Shown: positions 18,244 through 26,896, counted from the stretch's first letter. The stretch is DNA of 64,000 bases from Flavobacterium sp. DG2-3 (GCF_030730925.1 NZ_JAVAMB010000012.1:62001-126000), one strand, 5' to 3'. Numbers and translations are program-made. The notes: generated from the letters alone by a model not told the origin.

Positions 18244-18295
18244 AAAGACTAAAAACCTTAGAAGCTCAGCATCTCAGAACCTTAGTAGCTTTTTT

Positions 18296-19174
18296 TCAAC
18301 AGTGATAATCATCTGGCTCAATATGAATCAAAACATTTCCCAATTGAGGAATTTCTTCTTTTAAGGTATCTTGAAGTTTATGCGATAAATCGTGGCCTTC
18401 TTTTACAGAAATTTTTGCCGAAACAATGGCATGAAGATCCACATGATAACGCATTCCAGCTTTTCTAATATAACATTTTTCAGTTCCTAATATTCCCGTC
18501 ACAGTTAAAGAAACTACGCGAATTTCTTCTACCAAATCATCATTAAGATTTTCATCCATGATTTCGCCTAGCGCGGGTCTGAAGATTTTATAACTATTGT
18601 AAAGAATAAAACAAGCTGCAAAAAGTGCTGCCCAATCATCTGCAGATTCATATCCTTTACCCATAATAAGCGCAAAAGAAATTCCGATAAACGCTGCTAC
18701 AGATGTTATTGCGTCACTACGATGATGCCATGCATCAGCTGCTAAAGACGAACTGTTGGTTTGCTTACTACGTTTCATTACCACACGAAAAGAATATTCT
18801 TTCCAAATAATAATCGCACCTAAAACATACAAAGTCCAAGATTTAGGCAAATCATGTGAAGTATTAATATTTGCAATACTTTCGTAACCAATGATAGTTG
18901 CCGAAGTAATTAAAAATCCAACAACCAAAAAAGTAATTAAAGGTTCTGCGCGACCATGTCCGTAAGGATGGTTTTCGTCTGCAGGTTTATTAGAATACTT
19001 GATTCCGAACAAAACCAAACAAGACGAAAATATATCCGTCGTCGATTCGATCGCATCGGCAATCAAGGCATAAGAATTGCCAAAAAAACCCGCTAAACCT
19101 TTTGTCAAGGCTAAGCAGGTGTTTCCGGCTATACTAAAAATAGTAGCTTTTACAGCTTTTTGTTCGTTTGTCAT
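18296..19174 (-). CDS. Cation diffusion facilitator (CDF) metal exporter
   Basis: 292 residues with six membrane segments in the first 210. The zinc-site motif of helix 2 (IADAIESTTDIFSS) and of helix 5 (AADAWHHRSDAIT) and the HPYGHGRAEP loop between helices are typical of FieF/CzcD-like CDF proteins. A cytosolic C-terminal domain (about 210-292, ending HIEPDDYHC) binds metal and dimerises. It exports Zn, Fe or related divalent ions against protons; the exact metal cannot be told. It may be read through from murA, 148 bases upstream. Confidence 0.92.
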   Translation of the reverse strand: MTNEQKAVKATIFSIAGNTCLALTKGLAGFFGNSYALIADAIESTTDIFSSCLVLFGIKYSNKPADENHPYGHGRAEPLITFLVVGFLITSATIIGYESIANINTSHDLPKSWTLYVLGAIIIWKEYSFRVVMKRSKQTNSSSLAADAWHHRSDAITSVAAFIGISFALIMGKGYESADDWAALFAACFILYNSYKIFRPALGEIMDENLNDDLVEEIRVVSLTVTGILGTEKCYIRKAGMRYHVDLHAIVSAKISVKEGHDLSHKLQDTLKEEIPQLGNVLIHIEPDDYHC

Positions 19175-19194
19175 TTACGACTATATTTTTTTTC

Positions 19195-19315
19195 GCCACG
19201 AATTTCACAAATTACACGAAGATTTACTTTGCGTTTTATTACACTAATTTTTAAATCAAATTCGTATAATTGAAATTCAAAATTAAAAATTAGTGCAATT
19301 CGTGTAATTCGTGGC
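19195..19315. repeat. Intergenic dyad repeat between murA and the CDF gene
   Basis: GCCACGAATTTCACAAATTA at the left end is the inverted counterpart of TTCGTGTAATTCGTGGC at the right end, with mismatches. A second nested pair (ATTACACTAATTTTTAA with AATTAAAAATTAGTGCAAT) lies inside. It fills most of the 148-base gap. It looks like a dispersed palindromic element and not a simple terminator. Confidence 0.65.
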
Positions 19316-19322
19316 TAACAAT

Positions 19323-20636
19323 TTACGCTCTCACGATTTTTGCTCCAATTGCTCTCAAACGCTCATCGATACGCTCGTATCCACGGTCGATTTGCTCAAT
19401 ATTTTGGATTGTACTAGTTCCTTTTGCTGAAAGCGCTGCAATCAACAATGAGATTCCCGCACGAATATCAGGAGAAGACATTGTAGTTGCTTTCAATTGA
19501 GATTCGAAATTATGCCCCATAACCACAGCTCTGTGCGGATCACATAACATAATTTTTGCCCCCATATCGATTAATTTATCCACGAAGAATAAACGGCTTT
19601 CGAACATTTTTTGGTGAATCAAAACATCTCCTTTTGCTTGTGTTGCCACAACTAAAACGATACTTAATAAGTCAGGAGTAAATCCTGGCCAAGGTGCATC
19701 GGCAATAGTTAAAATAGAACCGTCGATATCCGTTTTCACTTCATATCCGTCTTTGTGAGCCGGAATATAAATATCGTCGTTACGTTTTTCGATTGTAATA
19801 CCTAATTTTCTGAAGGTATTCGGAATCAATCCTAAATTTTCCCAGCTAACATTTTTGATTGTGATTTCGCTTTTTGTCATAGCCGCAAGACCAATCCAAG
19901 AACCGATTTCGATCATATCTGGAAGAATTCTGTGCTCGCATCCGCCAAGGCTTTCAACTCCTTCAATAGTCAATAAGTTTGAACCAACTCCAGTAATTTT
20001 TGCTCCCATAGAGTTTAACATTTTACATAACTGCTGTAAATAAGGCTCACAAGCAGCATTGTAAACTGTAGTTTTTCCTTTTGCTAAAACGGCAGCCATT
20101 ACAATGTTTGCAGTTCCAGTTACAGAAGCCTCGTCAAGAAGCATATCTGTTCCTTGAAGTCCTTCTTCTGGAGATTCTACTCCGTAGAAATGATCTTCTC
20201 TGTTATATCTAAATTTTGCTCCAAGGTTAATAAAACCTTCAAAGTGTGTATCTAATCTACGACGTCCGATTTTGTCTCCTCCTGGTTTTGGAATATATCC
20301 TTTTCCAAAACGAGCCAAAAGCGGACCAACAATCATAATAGAACCACGAAGCGCTCCACCTTCTTTTTTGAAAGCTTCAGTTTCTAAATAGCCAACATTA
20401 ACTTCGTCAGCTTGAAATGTAATAGAACCTGGTTCATTACGTTGAATTTTCACCCCTAAATTACCCAACAAAGTGATTAATTTATTGATGTCTATAATAT
20501 CAGGAATGTTATTAATTTTTACTTTCTCTCCTGTTAGAAGCACGGCACATAAAATTTGTAACGCCTCATTTTTTGCTCCTTGCGGAGTGATTTCTCCTTT
20601 TAAAGGAGTTCCTCCTTCGATTTTAAAAATTCCCAT
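19323..20636 (-). CDS. murA: UDP-N-acetylglucosamine 1-carboxyvinyltransferase
   Basis: 437 residues, full length. It transfers enolpyruvate from PEP to UDP-GlcNAc, the first committed step of peptidoglycan synthesis, in the cytosol. N-terminal GGTPLKGEITPQGAKNEAL carries the conserved K22-N23 pair, and the active-site loop reads PGGDKIGRRRLDTH. The loop residue that is Cys115 in E. coli MurA is Asp121 here. That Cys is the target of fosfomycin, so the enzyme is expected to resist alkylation. Downstream of DUF4290 and DUF493 genes, a usual arrangement in this phylum, but separated by a 103-base gap holding paired octamer elements. Confidence 0.96.
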   Translation of the reverse strand: MGIFKIEGGTPLKGEITPQGAKNEALQILCAVLLTGEKVKINNIPDIIDINKLITLLGNLGVKIQRNEPGSITFQADEVNVGYLETEAFKKEGGALRGSIMIVGPLLARFGKGYIPKPGGDKIGRRRLDTHFEGFINLGAKFRYNREDHFYGVESPEEGLQGTDMLLDEASVTGTANIVMAAVLAKGKTTVYNAACEPYLQQLCKMLNSMGAKITGVGSNLLTIEGVESLGGCEHRILPDMIEIGSWIGLAAMTKSEITIKNVSWENLGLIPNTFRKLGITIEKRNDDIYIPAHKDGYEVKTDIDGSILTIADAPWPGFTPDLLSIVLVVATQAKGDVLIHQKMFESRLFFVDKLIDMGAKIMLCDPHRAVVMGHNFESQLKATTMSSPDIRAGISLLIAALSAKGTSTIQNIEQIDRGYERIDERLRAIGAKIVRA

Positions 20637-20648
20637 AGATCTTGTTTA

Positions 20649-20736
20649 GGTTCTGAGTTACTGAGGTTCTAAGGTTCTAAGTTTTTTCTTTTTGCAAAAA
20701 AAGCTTAGCAGCTTAGTAGCTTAGACACTTAGCAGC
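20649..20736. repeat. Paired 33-base octamer elements upstream of murA
   Basis: Left arm 20649-20681: ggttctga, gttactga, ggttctaa, ggttctaa, g. Right arm 20704-20736, read on the other strand: gctgctaa, gtgtctaa, gctactaa, gctgctaa, g. Both are exactly 33 bases and enclose a short A/T spacer, so RNA from this region could form one long hairpin between DUF4290 and murA. Confidence 0.82.
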
Positions 20737-20739
20737 TTT

Positions 20740-21465
20740 TTATTTCTGATTATTGTTTTTTTGAAATGTCTTTTTCTGACCTCCCTTATTGTTATTGTTT
20801 TTGTTATTCTGAATTTTTGGCTGTGCGCCAGAAGCTGTTTTGTTAGACATGCGTTTGTTTGTACGCATTAAATCTGTCGTATTCAAAAGTTCTTCTGTGC
20901 TGTGCAGTAAATTGATTTTGCCACCAGACAATTCATATAAATGCTCAAAAATCACATCGTCTTTTACAGTGTCTTTGTTCCAGCTTAAGAACGATTTTTT
21001 CATGTGATTGGCAATGACCATTATCAGTGCATTTTTCATTTCGCCTTCTTCCCATTTATTCGCAACATCAATCATATATTTGATGTTGTTGCCGTAAAAT
21101 CTGTATTTCGGGAAATTCTGCGGATACTGCAAAACGTCTGGTTTTAGCTCTAAAACCTCTTTAGAAGGAATCGGATATGGCGATTCTACATTCAATTTGA
21201 AATCAGACATGATAAAAAGCTGATCCCAAAGTTTATGCTGAAAATCTGGAACATCTCGCAAATGCGGATTTAGACTTCCCATAACCTGAATGATATATTT
21301 TGCGGCTTTGTTACGCGTTTCATCATCTTCAATAGCAGTGGCCTGATCAATCAGTTTTTGTAAATGACGACCATATTCTGGGATAATTAAACGCTGTCTT
21401 TCAGAATTGTATTCTAAATTGTAGACAACATCGCTTGCGGCTTCTCTTTTATATTTTTCGATCAT
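20740..21465 (-). CDS. DUF4290 family protein
   Basis: 241 residues. YNLEYNSERQRLIIPEYGRH at the N-terminus and NPHLRDVPDFQHKLWDQLF are characteristic of DUF4290, a family found in Bacteroidota next to murA. The last 40 residues are low-complexity and basic (repeated N, K, Q), probably disordered and possibly nucleic-acid binding. No catalytic motif. It starts 4 bases after the DUF493 gene, so the two are cotranscribed, probably on into murA. Confidence 0.85.
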   Translation of the reverse strand: MIEKYKREAASDVVYNLEYNSERQRLIIPEYGRHLQKLIDQATAIEDDETRNKAAKYIIQVMGSLNPHLRDVPDFQHKLWDQLFIMSDFKLNVESPYPIPSKEVLELKPDVLQYPQNFPKYRFYGNNIKYMIDVANKWEEGEMKNALIMVIANHMKKSFLSWNKDTVKDDVIFEHLYELSGGKINLLHSTEELLNTTDLMRTNKRMSNKTASGAQPKIQNNKNNNNKGGQKKTFQKNNNQK

Positions 21466-21469
21466 AAGT

Positions 21470-21766
21470 TTATAATGAAACTATACCTTCTATTGTAGAA
21501 ACTTCTTTGTATTTACTGATTACATCATCTGAGCTGTGCATAGTAACATCTACAGAAACACTGGTAAATTTACCTGTTTTAGATTTTGTTGTTTTAATAA
21601 CTGCTCCCATTCTGTCAAAAGCTTTTTCGACACGCTCTACATTATCTGCTACAGAAGGCACAATAAATTTGTACAAGTATTCTGCTGGCCAAGTATTTGC
21701 GTTATCTAGCTCTAATTTTAATCTTTCGTAAAATTCGGCTGTATTTTTTTCTTTATCGTTCTCCAT
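21470..21766 (-). CDS. DUF493 (YbeD-like) family protein
   Basis: 98 residues. EYLYKFIVPSVADNVERVEKAF and KTTKSKTGKFTSVSVDVTMHSSDDVISKYKEV form the ferredoxin-like fold of DUF493/YbeD, similar to small-molecule-binding regulatory domains. The role is unknown. First gene of the DUF493-DUF4290-murA unit. Confidence 0.85.
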   Translation of the reverse strand: MENDKEKNTAEFYERLKLELDNANTWPAEYLYKFIVPSVADNVERVEKAFDRMGAVIKTTKSKTGKFTSVSVDVTMHSSDDVISKYKEVSTIEGIVSL

Positions 21767-21836
21767 TCGTAATTAAAAATAAACGCAAATATACGGTTTT
21801 GATTTCAGATTTTTTAGATTTTTTATTTTGAAAAAA

Positions 21837-21869
21837 GGTGCAAAGTTACAAAGTGACAAAGGTGCATAG
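21837..21869. repeat. Single 33-base octamer element
   Basis: ggtgcaaa, gttacaaa, gtgacaaa, ggtgcata, g. Same 4 x 8 + 1 construction as elsewhere but a different unit sequence, with no inverted partner close by. Confidence 0.65.
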
Positions 21870-21983
21870 AAAAAAGCTTTGGAAGATTATTTCTTTGTAA
21901 ATTTTCATATTATATTTGAAAAAACAATACTTCAAATATTTCTCGCAAAATCATCTAGAAGCAAATATTACATCGTACTGTTT

Positions 21984-22084
21984 GTTATTTCGACGAAGGA
22001 GAAATCTCCACAAGTAACTCCTCACTGAATTTAACCAATCTTTGTCGAGCTCCTCGCGAAGATTTCTCCTTCGTCGAAATGACA
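21984..22084. repeat. 101-base palindromic repeat element
   Basis: TATTTCGACGAAGGAGAAAT on the left is inverted on the right as ATTTCTCCTTCGTCGAAATG; 25-base arms at 21984-22008 and 22060-22084 with two mismatches. The inner 50 bases (including GTCGAGCTCCTCGCGAAG) may form a second stem. It resembles a dispersed REP-type element. Confidence 0.8.
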
Positions 22085-22089
22085 ATATT

Positions 22090-22122
22090 GCGAAAAACTC
22101 TGCGACTTCGCGACTTTGCGAG
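22090..22122. repeat. Single 33-base octamer element
   Basis: gcgaaaaa, ctctgcga, cttcgcga, ctttgcga, g: again four octamers plus G, here with a CTTTGCGA unit. It ends 17 bases before the esterase ATG and may lie in its leader. Confidence 0.6.
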
Positions 22123-22139
22123 ATTAAAAACACAATGAA

Positions 22140-23057
22140 ATGAAAAAAATCATCTTCTTACTTTTTACATTTTGCACTTTTTACAACAGCAATGCCCAAG
22201 AAATTAAAACCCTTACTTATTTCCAAAACGACACCTTAAAACTAGATCTAGATTTATACCTGCCAAAAGTAAAAGCTGGCGAAAAAATTCCGTTGATTCT
22301 CTTTGCTTTCGGAGGCGGATTTTCTGGTGGAGAACGTACGAGCGAAAAAGATTTCGGAAAATTTATGGCGCAGAATGGCTATGCTGTTGCAAGCATTTCA
22401 TACAGTTTATACATGAAAGGAAAAGATTTTGGCTGTAAAGGGACTTTAACCGAAAAAATAAAAGCGATCCAAATCGGCGTGAGCGATATGTGGCAAGCAA
22501 CTGGATTTTTAATTGAAAATGCTAATAAATACAATTTGGATACTTCAAAATTCTTTATTTCTGGAATTAGCGCTGGAGGAGAAATTGGTTTCCACGCTTC
22601 TTTTTGGGATTATAAACTGATGAATTTATACAAAAGCAATCTGCCAGAAAACTTCAAATACAAAGGTTTCATTGGAGGTTCGGGAGCAATTCAAGATATT
22701 AATTTGATTACGAAAGAAAAAGCGATTCCGATGTTACTGGCACACGGGAGCAATGACGATACAGTTCCGTACGCTGCGGGTTCGCACCGCTCCTGCCCGA
22801 CCAACGCTTCTGGCTGGCTAATTCTTTTTGGTTCTTATGCAGTTTACAATCAAATGAACGACCTTCATAAAGATATTCAACTGATTACTTTCTGCGGTGG
22901 CGGACACGAGTTTTCAGGTTATCTTTTTCATGATGGAAAACAATACGTTTTAGATTTTGTAAATGATGTTTTGAAAGGAAAAAAGTTTCAGTCGCATTTG
23001 ATTGTTCCTTCTAATAAAAAAGGAGTTTCTTCTGGCAAATATTTGTTTTGTGAATAA
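22140..23057 (+). CDS. Secreted alpha/beta-hydrolase (esterase-like)
   Basis: 305 residues with signal peptide MKKIIFLLFTFCTFYNSNAQ. The core shows the oxyanion region FAFGGGFSGGERT, the nucleophile elbow GISAGGEIG (Ser about 140), the acid in AHGSNDDTVPY and the catalytic His in GGGHEF: a carboxylesterase/BD-FAE-type fold. Probably an extracytoplasmic esterase, perhaps removing acyl groups from glycans; no glycan genes are adjacent. Flanked on both sides by clusters of intergenic repeats. Confidence 0.83.
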   Translation: MKKIIFLLFTFCTFYNSNAQEIKTLTYFQNDTLKLDLDLYLPKVKAGEKIPLILFAFGGGFSGGERTSEKDFGKFMAQNGYAVASISYSLYMKGKDFGCKGTLTEKIKAIQIGVSDMWQATGFLIENANKYNLDTSKFFISGISAGGEIGFHASFWDYKLMNLYKSNLPENFKYKGFIGGSGAIQDINLITKEKAIPMLLAHGSNDDTVPYAAGSHRSCPTNASGWLILFGSYAVYNQMNDLHKDIQLITFCGGGHEFSGYLFHDGKQYVLDFVNDVLKGKKFQSHLIVPSNKKGVSSGKYLFCE

Positions 23058-23083
23058 TAGCGTTTTTTAAGTTTCAAAAATCT

Positions 23084-23240
23084 GCTCCAGCGGAGCAAAA
23101 TATTTATAGCACAATCAATTCACCCAAAGCAAAAGCTCCAGCGGAGCGGCATATAAATTACTAAAAATATGTCGCTCCGCTGGAGCTTTATATTTATTGT
23201 CTGCAATTTTTTCTATAAATATTTCGTCCCTACTGGGACT
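23084..23240. repeat. Cluster of G+C-rich palindromes
   Basis: GCTCCAGCGGAGC occurs at 23084-23096 and 23135-23147 and inverted at 23174-23186. The last two form a long near-perfect hairpin over about 23132-23189 (AGCTCCAGCGGAGCG / CGCTCCGCTGGAGCT). A further short dyad GTCCC-TACT-GGGAC stands at 23226-23239. The G+C content stands out against AT-rich surroundings; the cluster fills the gap between the esterase and the ATPase gene. Confidence 0.8.
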
Positions 23241-23321
23241 TTAAAACAAAAACTTTGTTTATCAAAATATCAAATCTTTCGTTTCTGATAAATATTCTTT
23301 TTAATTACAAATAAGTTTAGG

Positions 23322-23329
23322 TAAATTTG
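23322..23329 (+). promoter_or_regulatory. -7 promoter element (TAAATTTG)
   Basis: Matches TAnnTTTG; at the -33 position stands TTT and not TTG. Transcription would start near 23335, which rules out the TTG codon at 23327 (inside the box) as start of the next gene and favours GTG at 23348. Confidence 0.6.
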
Positions 23330-23347
23330 CGCTTTATTTTTAGAATA

Positions 23348-23881
23348 GTGCAAAAAGAAATTATTGTCTTGCTTGGCGGACCTGGTACTGGAAAATCGAC
23401 TCTTATTAACGAATTGGTAGCTCGTGGCTTTTGCTGCTATCCTGAAATCTCTAGACAGGTTACCATGAAAGCGCAAGAACAAGGCATTGAGCAGCTGTTT
23501 CTGGAACAGCCTCTTTTGTTTAGCGAAATGTTGTTGGAAGGACGTATTGAACAATACAAAAATGCTCTTGAAGAACCTGATCAAGTGGTTTTTATCGACC
23601 GTGGAATTCCTGATGTTGTAGCTTATATGGATTATATTGGCGATGAATATCCAGAGCATTTTACGAAAGCTTGCGAAGATTTCAAATATTCTAAAACCTT
23701 TATTTTACCGCCTTGGGAAGAAATTTACCAAAGTGATGCTGAGCGTTATGAAAATTTTGATCAGGCAGTAAAAATTCAGGAGCATCTTGTTGAGACTTAT
23801 AAAAAATATGGTTACGAACTGATTGAGGTTCCAAAAGATACAGTTGAAAACAGAATTCTTTATATCTTAGACAAAATTTAG
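23348..23881 (+). CDS. AAA_28 family P-loop ATPase
   Basis: 177 residues from GTG 23348 (MQKEIIVLLGG). Walker A GGPGTGKSTL is at the N-terminus, then RGFCCYPEISRQVTMKAQEQG and the Walker B-like FIDRGIPD. It fits the AAA_28 family (NadR-kinase/Ttd14-like), whose members are small nucleotide kinases or GTP/ATP-binding proteins. The substrate is unknown. The GTG start is preferred because a promoter box covers the upstream TTG alternative. Followed after 66 bases by recQ. Confidence 0.78.
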   Translation: MQKEIIVLLGGPGTGKSTLINELVARGFCCYPEISRQVTMKAQEQGIEQLFLEQPLLFSEMLLEGRIEQYKNALEEPDQVVFIDRGIPDVVAYMDYIGDEYPEHFTKACEDFKYSKTFILPPWEEIYQSDAERYENFDQAVKIQEHLVETYKKYGYELIEVPKDTVENRILYILDKI

Positions 23882-23947
23882 CAGCATGGTTTAAAGTTGC
23901 AAAACTAGAAACTGTTTTTCTAAATTTTTAACTTTAAAACAAACGCA

Positions 23948-25843
23948 ATGCTCGGAGCGCAGGATATTCTTCTAAAATACTGGAAACACGACAGTTTTAG
24001 ACCGTTGCAAAAAGAAATTATCGATTCTGTTCTGGATGGGCAGGATACTTTTGCCGTACTTCCTACGGGTGGCGGAAAATCGATTTGCTTTCAGGTCCCC
24101 GCGATGATGCAAGAAGGCATTTGTTTAGTCATTTCTCCTTTAATTGCTCTGATGAAAGATCAGGTGATGAATCTTCAGAAAAGAGATATTAAAGCCATTG
24201 CTCTTACTGGAGGAATTCATACCGAAGAAATTATCGATTTATTGGACAACTGCCAGTACGGAAATTACAAATTCTTATATCTTTCGCCAGAACGTCTACA
24301 ATCAGATTGGATTCTTGAGCGTATCAAAAACTTACCCATCAATTTAATTGCTGTCGACGAAGCACACTGCGTTTCGCAATGGGGTCACGATTTTAGACCT
24401 GCGTATCTTAAAATTTCGGAACTGAAAAAGTTTTTTCCAAAAATTCCGTTTTTGGCTTTAACAGCAACGGCAACTCCGAGAGTTATTGAAGATATTAGAA
24501 CGCAGTTGGAATTAAAAAATCCGAATCACTTTCAGCAATCGTTTGAGCGAAAAAATATTGCTTACATGGTTTTTGAAGTGGAGGATAAACTGTATCGTGT
24601 AGAGCAAATCTTGAAAAAAAATCCACAGCCTTCTATACTATATGTACGAAATCGAAAAGCGTGTTTGAACATGTCTTCTCAATTGCAATCGTTAGGTTTT
24701 ACATCAACCTATTATCATGGCGGACTTTCGACCAAAGAAAAAGACAAAAATATGCAGCTCTGGATGTCCGAACAGACACAAGTTATTGTCGCTACGAATG
24801 CGTTCGGAATGGGAATTGACAAAGACAATGTAAAAACGGTTATTCATACACAGCTTCCAGAAAATTTAGAAAATTATTATCAGGAATCTGGACGCGCAGG
24901 AAGAAATGGCGCAAAAGCGTTTTCGGTGTTACTTTATAATAATTCAGACGCAATTCAGACAGAACAGCAATTTTTGAATATTCTTCCCGATAAGAAGTTT
25001 TTAAAAACAATGTATGTTAAGTTGTGCAATTATTTTCAGATTGCTTATGGAGAAGGCATGGATGAAACTTTTTCATTTAAATTGAATCATTTTTGCAATA
25101 AATACGACTTTCCGACTTTGAAAACATACAATGCTTTGCAGTTTTTGAATCAGCAAGGAATCATTACCATGTCTCAGGAATTCTCAGAAAAAATCAGCGT
25201 TCAATTTTTGATAGAATCAAAAGAAGTGATTCGATACATGAGCCTGAATCCGAACGACGAAGAAATTTTGCTGGCGATTTTGAGAACTTATCCTGGTATT
25301 TATGATGTAAAAGCCAATCTTAATTTGGCTTTGCTTGCAAAAAAATCCAACCGTACAGAAGAACAGATTATTGCTCTTTTGGAAAAACTGAAAGAAAAAG
25401 AAATTATAGAATATAAATCTAAAAATAACGACTCCACTATATTATTTAATGAAATTCGTGAAGACGATCTTACTATAAATAGGGTTTCGAAATATTTAGA
25501 AAAACAAAATGAAGTTAAAAAAGAACAGCTTTTATCTGTTTTACATTATATAAAAGACAACAAAACCTGCAAAAACAGATTGGTTTTGGATTATTTTGGA
25601 GAAGAGACAAAAGAAAACTGCGGCATTTGTTCGTACTGCATTACTCTAAAAGGAAAAATTACAGAAGCCGATTCGATTGCAGATAAGATTTTATCTTTAC
25701 TTAAAACGGCTTCACTAACTTCTAGAGAAATTGAAAGTCAGATAAAAATGGACACCAAAGATATTTTATCGGTTCTTCAGGAATTACTCGAAAACAATCA
25801 TATCATTATACAAGCGAATAATAAATACACTTTAAAATCATAA
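23948..25843 (+). CDS. recQ: ATP-dependent DNA helicase RecQ
   Basis: 631 residues. Superfamily 2 motifs in order: TGGGKSICFQ (about 39), DEAHCVSQWGHDFRP (about 137), LTATATP, then the helicase C domain with YQESGRAGRNG. The RecQ zinc site follows (C-K-N-R...ENCGICSYC, about 541-563), then a winged-helix end. No clear HRDC domain, so one of the shorter forms. It unwinds 3'-5' in recombination repair. The stop codon shares an A with the fmt start (TAATG), so the two are translationally coupled. Confidence 0.95.
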   Translation: MLGAQDILLKYWKHDSFRPLQKEIIDSVLDGQDTFAVLPTGGGKSICFQVPAMMQEGICLVISPLIALMKDQVMNLQKRDIKAIALTGGIHTEEIIDLLDNCQYGNYKFLYLSPERLQSDWILERIKNLPINLIAVDEAHCVSQWGHDFRPAYLKISELKKFFPKIPFLALTATATPRVIEDIRTQLELKNPNHFQQSFERKNIAYMVFEVEDKLYRVEQILKKNPQPSILYVRNRKACLNMSSQLQSLGFTSTYYHGGLSTKEKDKNMQLWMSEQTQVIVATNAFGMGIDKDNVKTVIHTQLPENLENYYQESGRAGRNGAKAFSVLLYNNSDAIQTEQQFLNILPDKKFLKTMYVKLCNYFQIAYGEGMDETFSFKLNHFCNKYDFPTLKTYNALQFLNQQGIITMSQEFSEKISVQFLIESKEVIRYMSLNPNDEEILLAILRTYPGIYDVKANLNLALLAKKSNRTEEQIIALLEKLKEKEIIEYKSKNNDSTILFNEIREDDLTINRVSKYLEKQNEVKKEQLLSVLHYIKDNKTCKNRLVLDYFGEETKENCGICSYCITLKGKITEADSIADKILSLLKTASLTSREIESQIKMDTKDILSVLQELLENNHIIIQANNKYTLKS

Positions 25844-26790
25844 TGGAGAAATTGAGAATTATATTTATGGGAACGCCAGAATTTGCTGTTGGCATTTTGG
25901 ACACCATTATTAAAAATAACTACGAGGTTGTCGGCGTAATTACAGCTGCTGATAAACCGGCTGGACGCGGACAAAAAATAAAATATTCGGCTGTAAAAGA
26001 ATATGCGCTTGCAAACAACCTTACTTTATTGCAGCCAACCAATTTAAAAGACGAAAGTTTCTTAGCCGAATTAAAAGCTTTAAACGCCAATTTACAAATT
26101 GTTGTTGCTTTTAGAATGCTGCCAAAAGTAGTTTGGGAAATGCCATCATTAGGAACTTTTAATCTTCACGCTTCATTGCTTCCAAATTACCGCGGGGCTG
26201 CTCCTATAAACTGGGCTATTATTAATGGAGAAACCAAAACTGGAGTTACTACTTTCTTTATTGATGATAAAATTGATACTGGCGCGATGATTTTAAATTC
26301 TGAAATCAACATCGAACCAGAAGAGACCGCAGGGCAATTGCACGATCGTTTAATGCATTTAGGAAGCACAACTGTAATTGACACTTTGAAGGTTATTGAA
26401 AGCGGAAATGTTACTACGACAATTCAAGAAGATAACGACGATATTAAAACAGCTTACAAACTAAATAAAGAAAACTGTAAAATTGACTGGACAAAATCGG
26501 GTGCAGAAATTAACAATCTAATTAGAGGTTTAAGTCCTTATCCTGCTTCTTGGTGTTTTTTGAAAGATCAAAATGAAGAATTAAACATTAAAATTTACGA
26601 AGCTAAACTAATCTCAGAATCACACTCTTACGAGGTTGGAAAGCTAATTAGCAATAAAAAAGAAATCAAGATTGCAATAAAAGACGGCTTTATTCAGTTA
26701 TTAAGTCTACAATTTCCAGGAAAAAAGAGAATGCTTGCTTCTGAATTATTAAATGGAGTAAGTTTTTCTGACGTTGCAAAAGTGTATTAA
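25843..26790 (+). CDS. fmt: Methionyl-tRNA formyltransferase
   Basis: 315 residues, full length. The N-terminal formyltransferase domain has FMGTPEFAV and NLHASLLPNYRGAAPINWAI (catalytic Asn/His; folate site) with DTGAMIL downstream. The C-terminal OB-like domain (about 205-315) contacts tRNA. It formylates initiator Met-tRNA in the cytosol. One-base overlap with recQ. Confidence 0.97.
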   Translation: MEKLRIIFMGTPEFAVGILDTIIKNNYEVVGVITAADKPAGRGQKIKYSAVKEYALANNLTLLQPTNLKDESFLAELKALNANLQIVVAFRMLPKVVWEMPSLGTFNLHASLLPNYRGAAPINWAIINGETKTGVTTFFIDDKIDTGAMILNSEINIEPEETAGQLHDRLMHLGSTTVIDTLKVIESGNVTTTIQEDNDDIKTAYKLNKENCKIDWTKSGAEINNLIRGLSPYPASWCFLKDQNEELNIKIYEAKLISESHSYEVGKLISNKKEIKIAIKDGFIQLLSLQFPGKKRMLASELLNGVSFSDVAKVY

Positions 26791-26896
26791 GGTCAGTAAA
26801 ACAAGGGTTTGTACCTGTTTTTTATCGATAAACAACATCGTTTATGAACAAAAAAAGCAAGTTATCAACAATTTTTGCTAAAAATAAAGAAAACAC

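Larger units (their letters stand above)
18065..18289. repeat. Paired 33-base octamer elements with inner hairpin
   Basis: Left arm 18065-18097: ggtgctaa, ggtactga, ggaactaa, gatgctaa, g. Right arm 18256-18289 is the inverted counterpart (gctactaa, ggttctga, gatgctga, gcttctaa on the other strand). Between them lie the hairpin 18131-18190 and copy 2 of the 25-base repeat at 18219-18243. It fills the whole gap between two convergent genes. Confidence 0.8.

Noticed and set aside
20649..20736. Octamer arrays as a CRISPR remnant
   Set aside because: The unit is 8 bases with no unique spacers, the arms are inverted relative to each other, and no cas gene is present.
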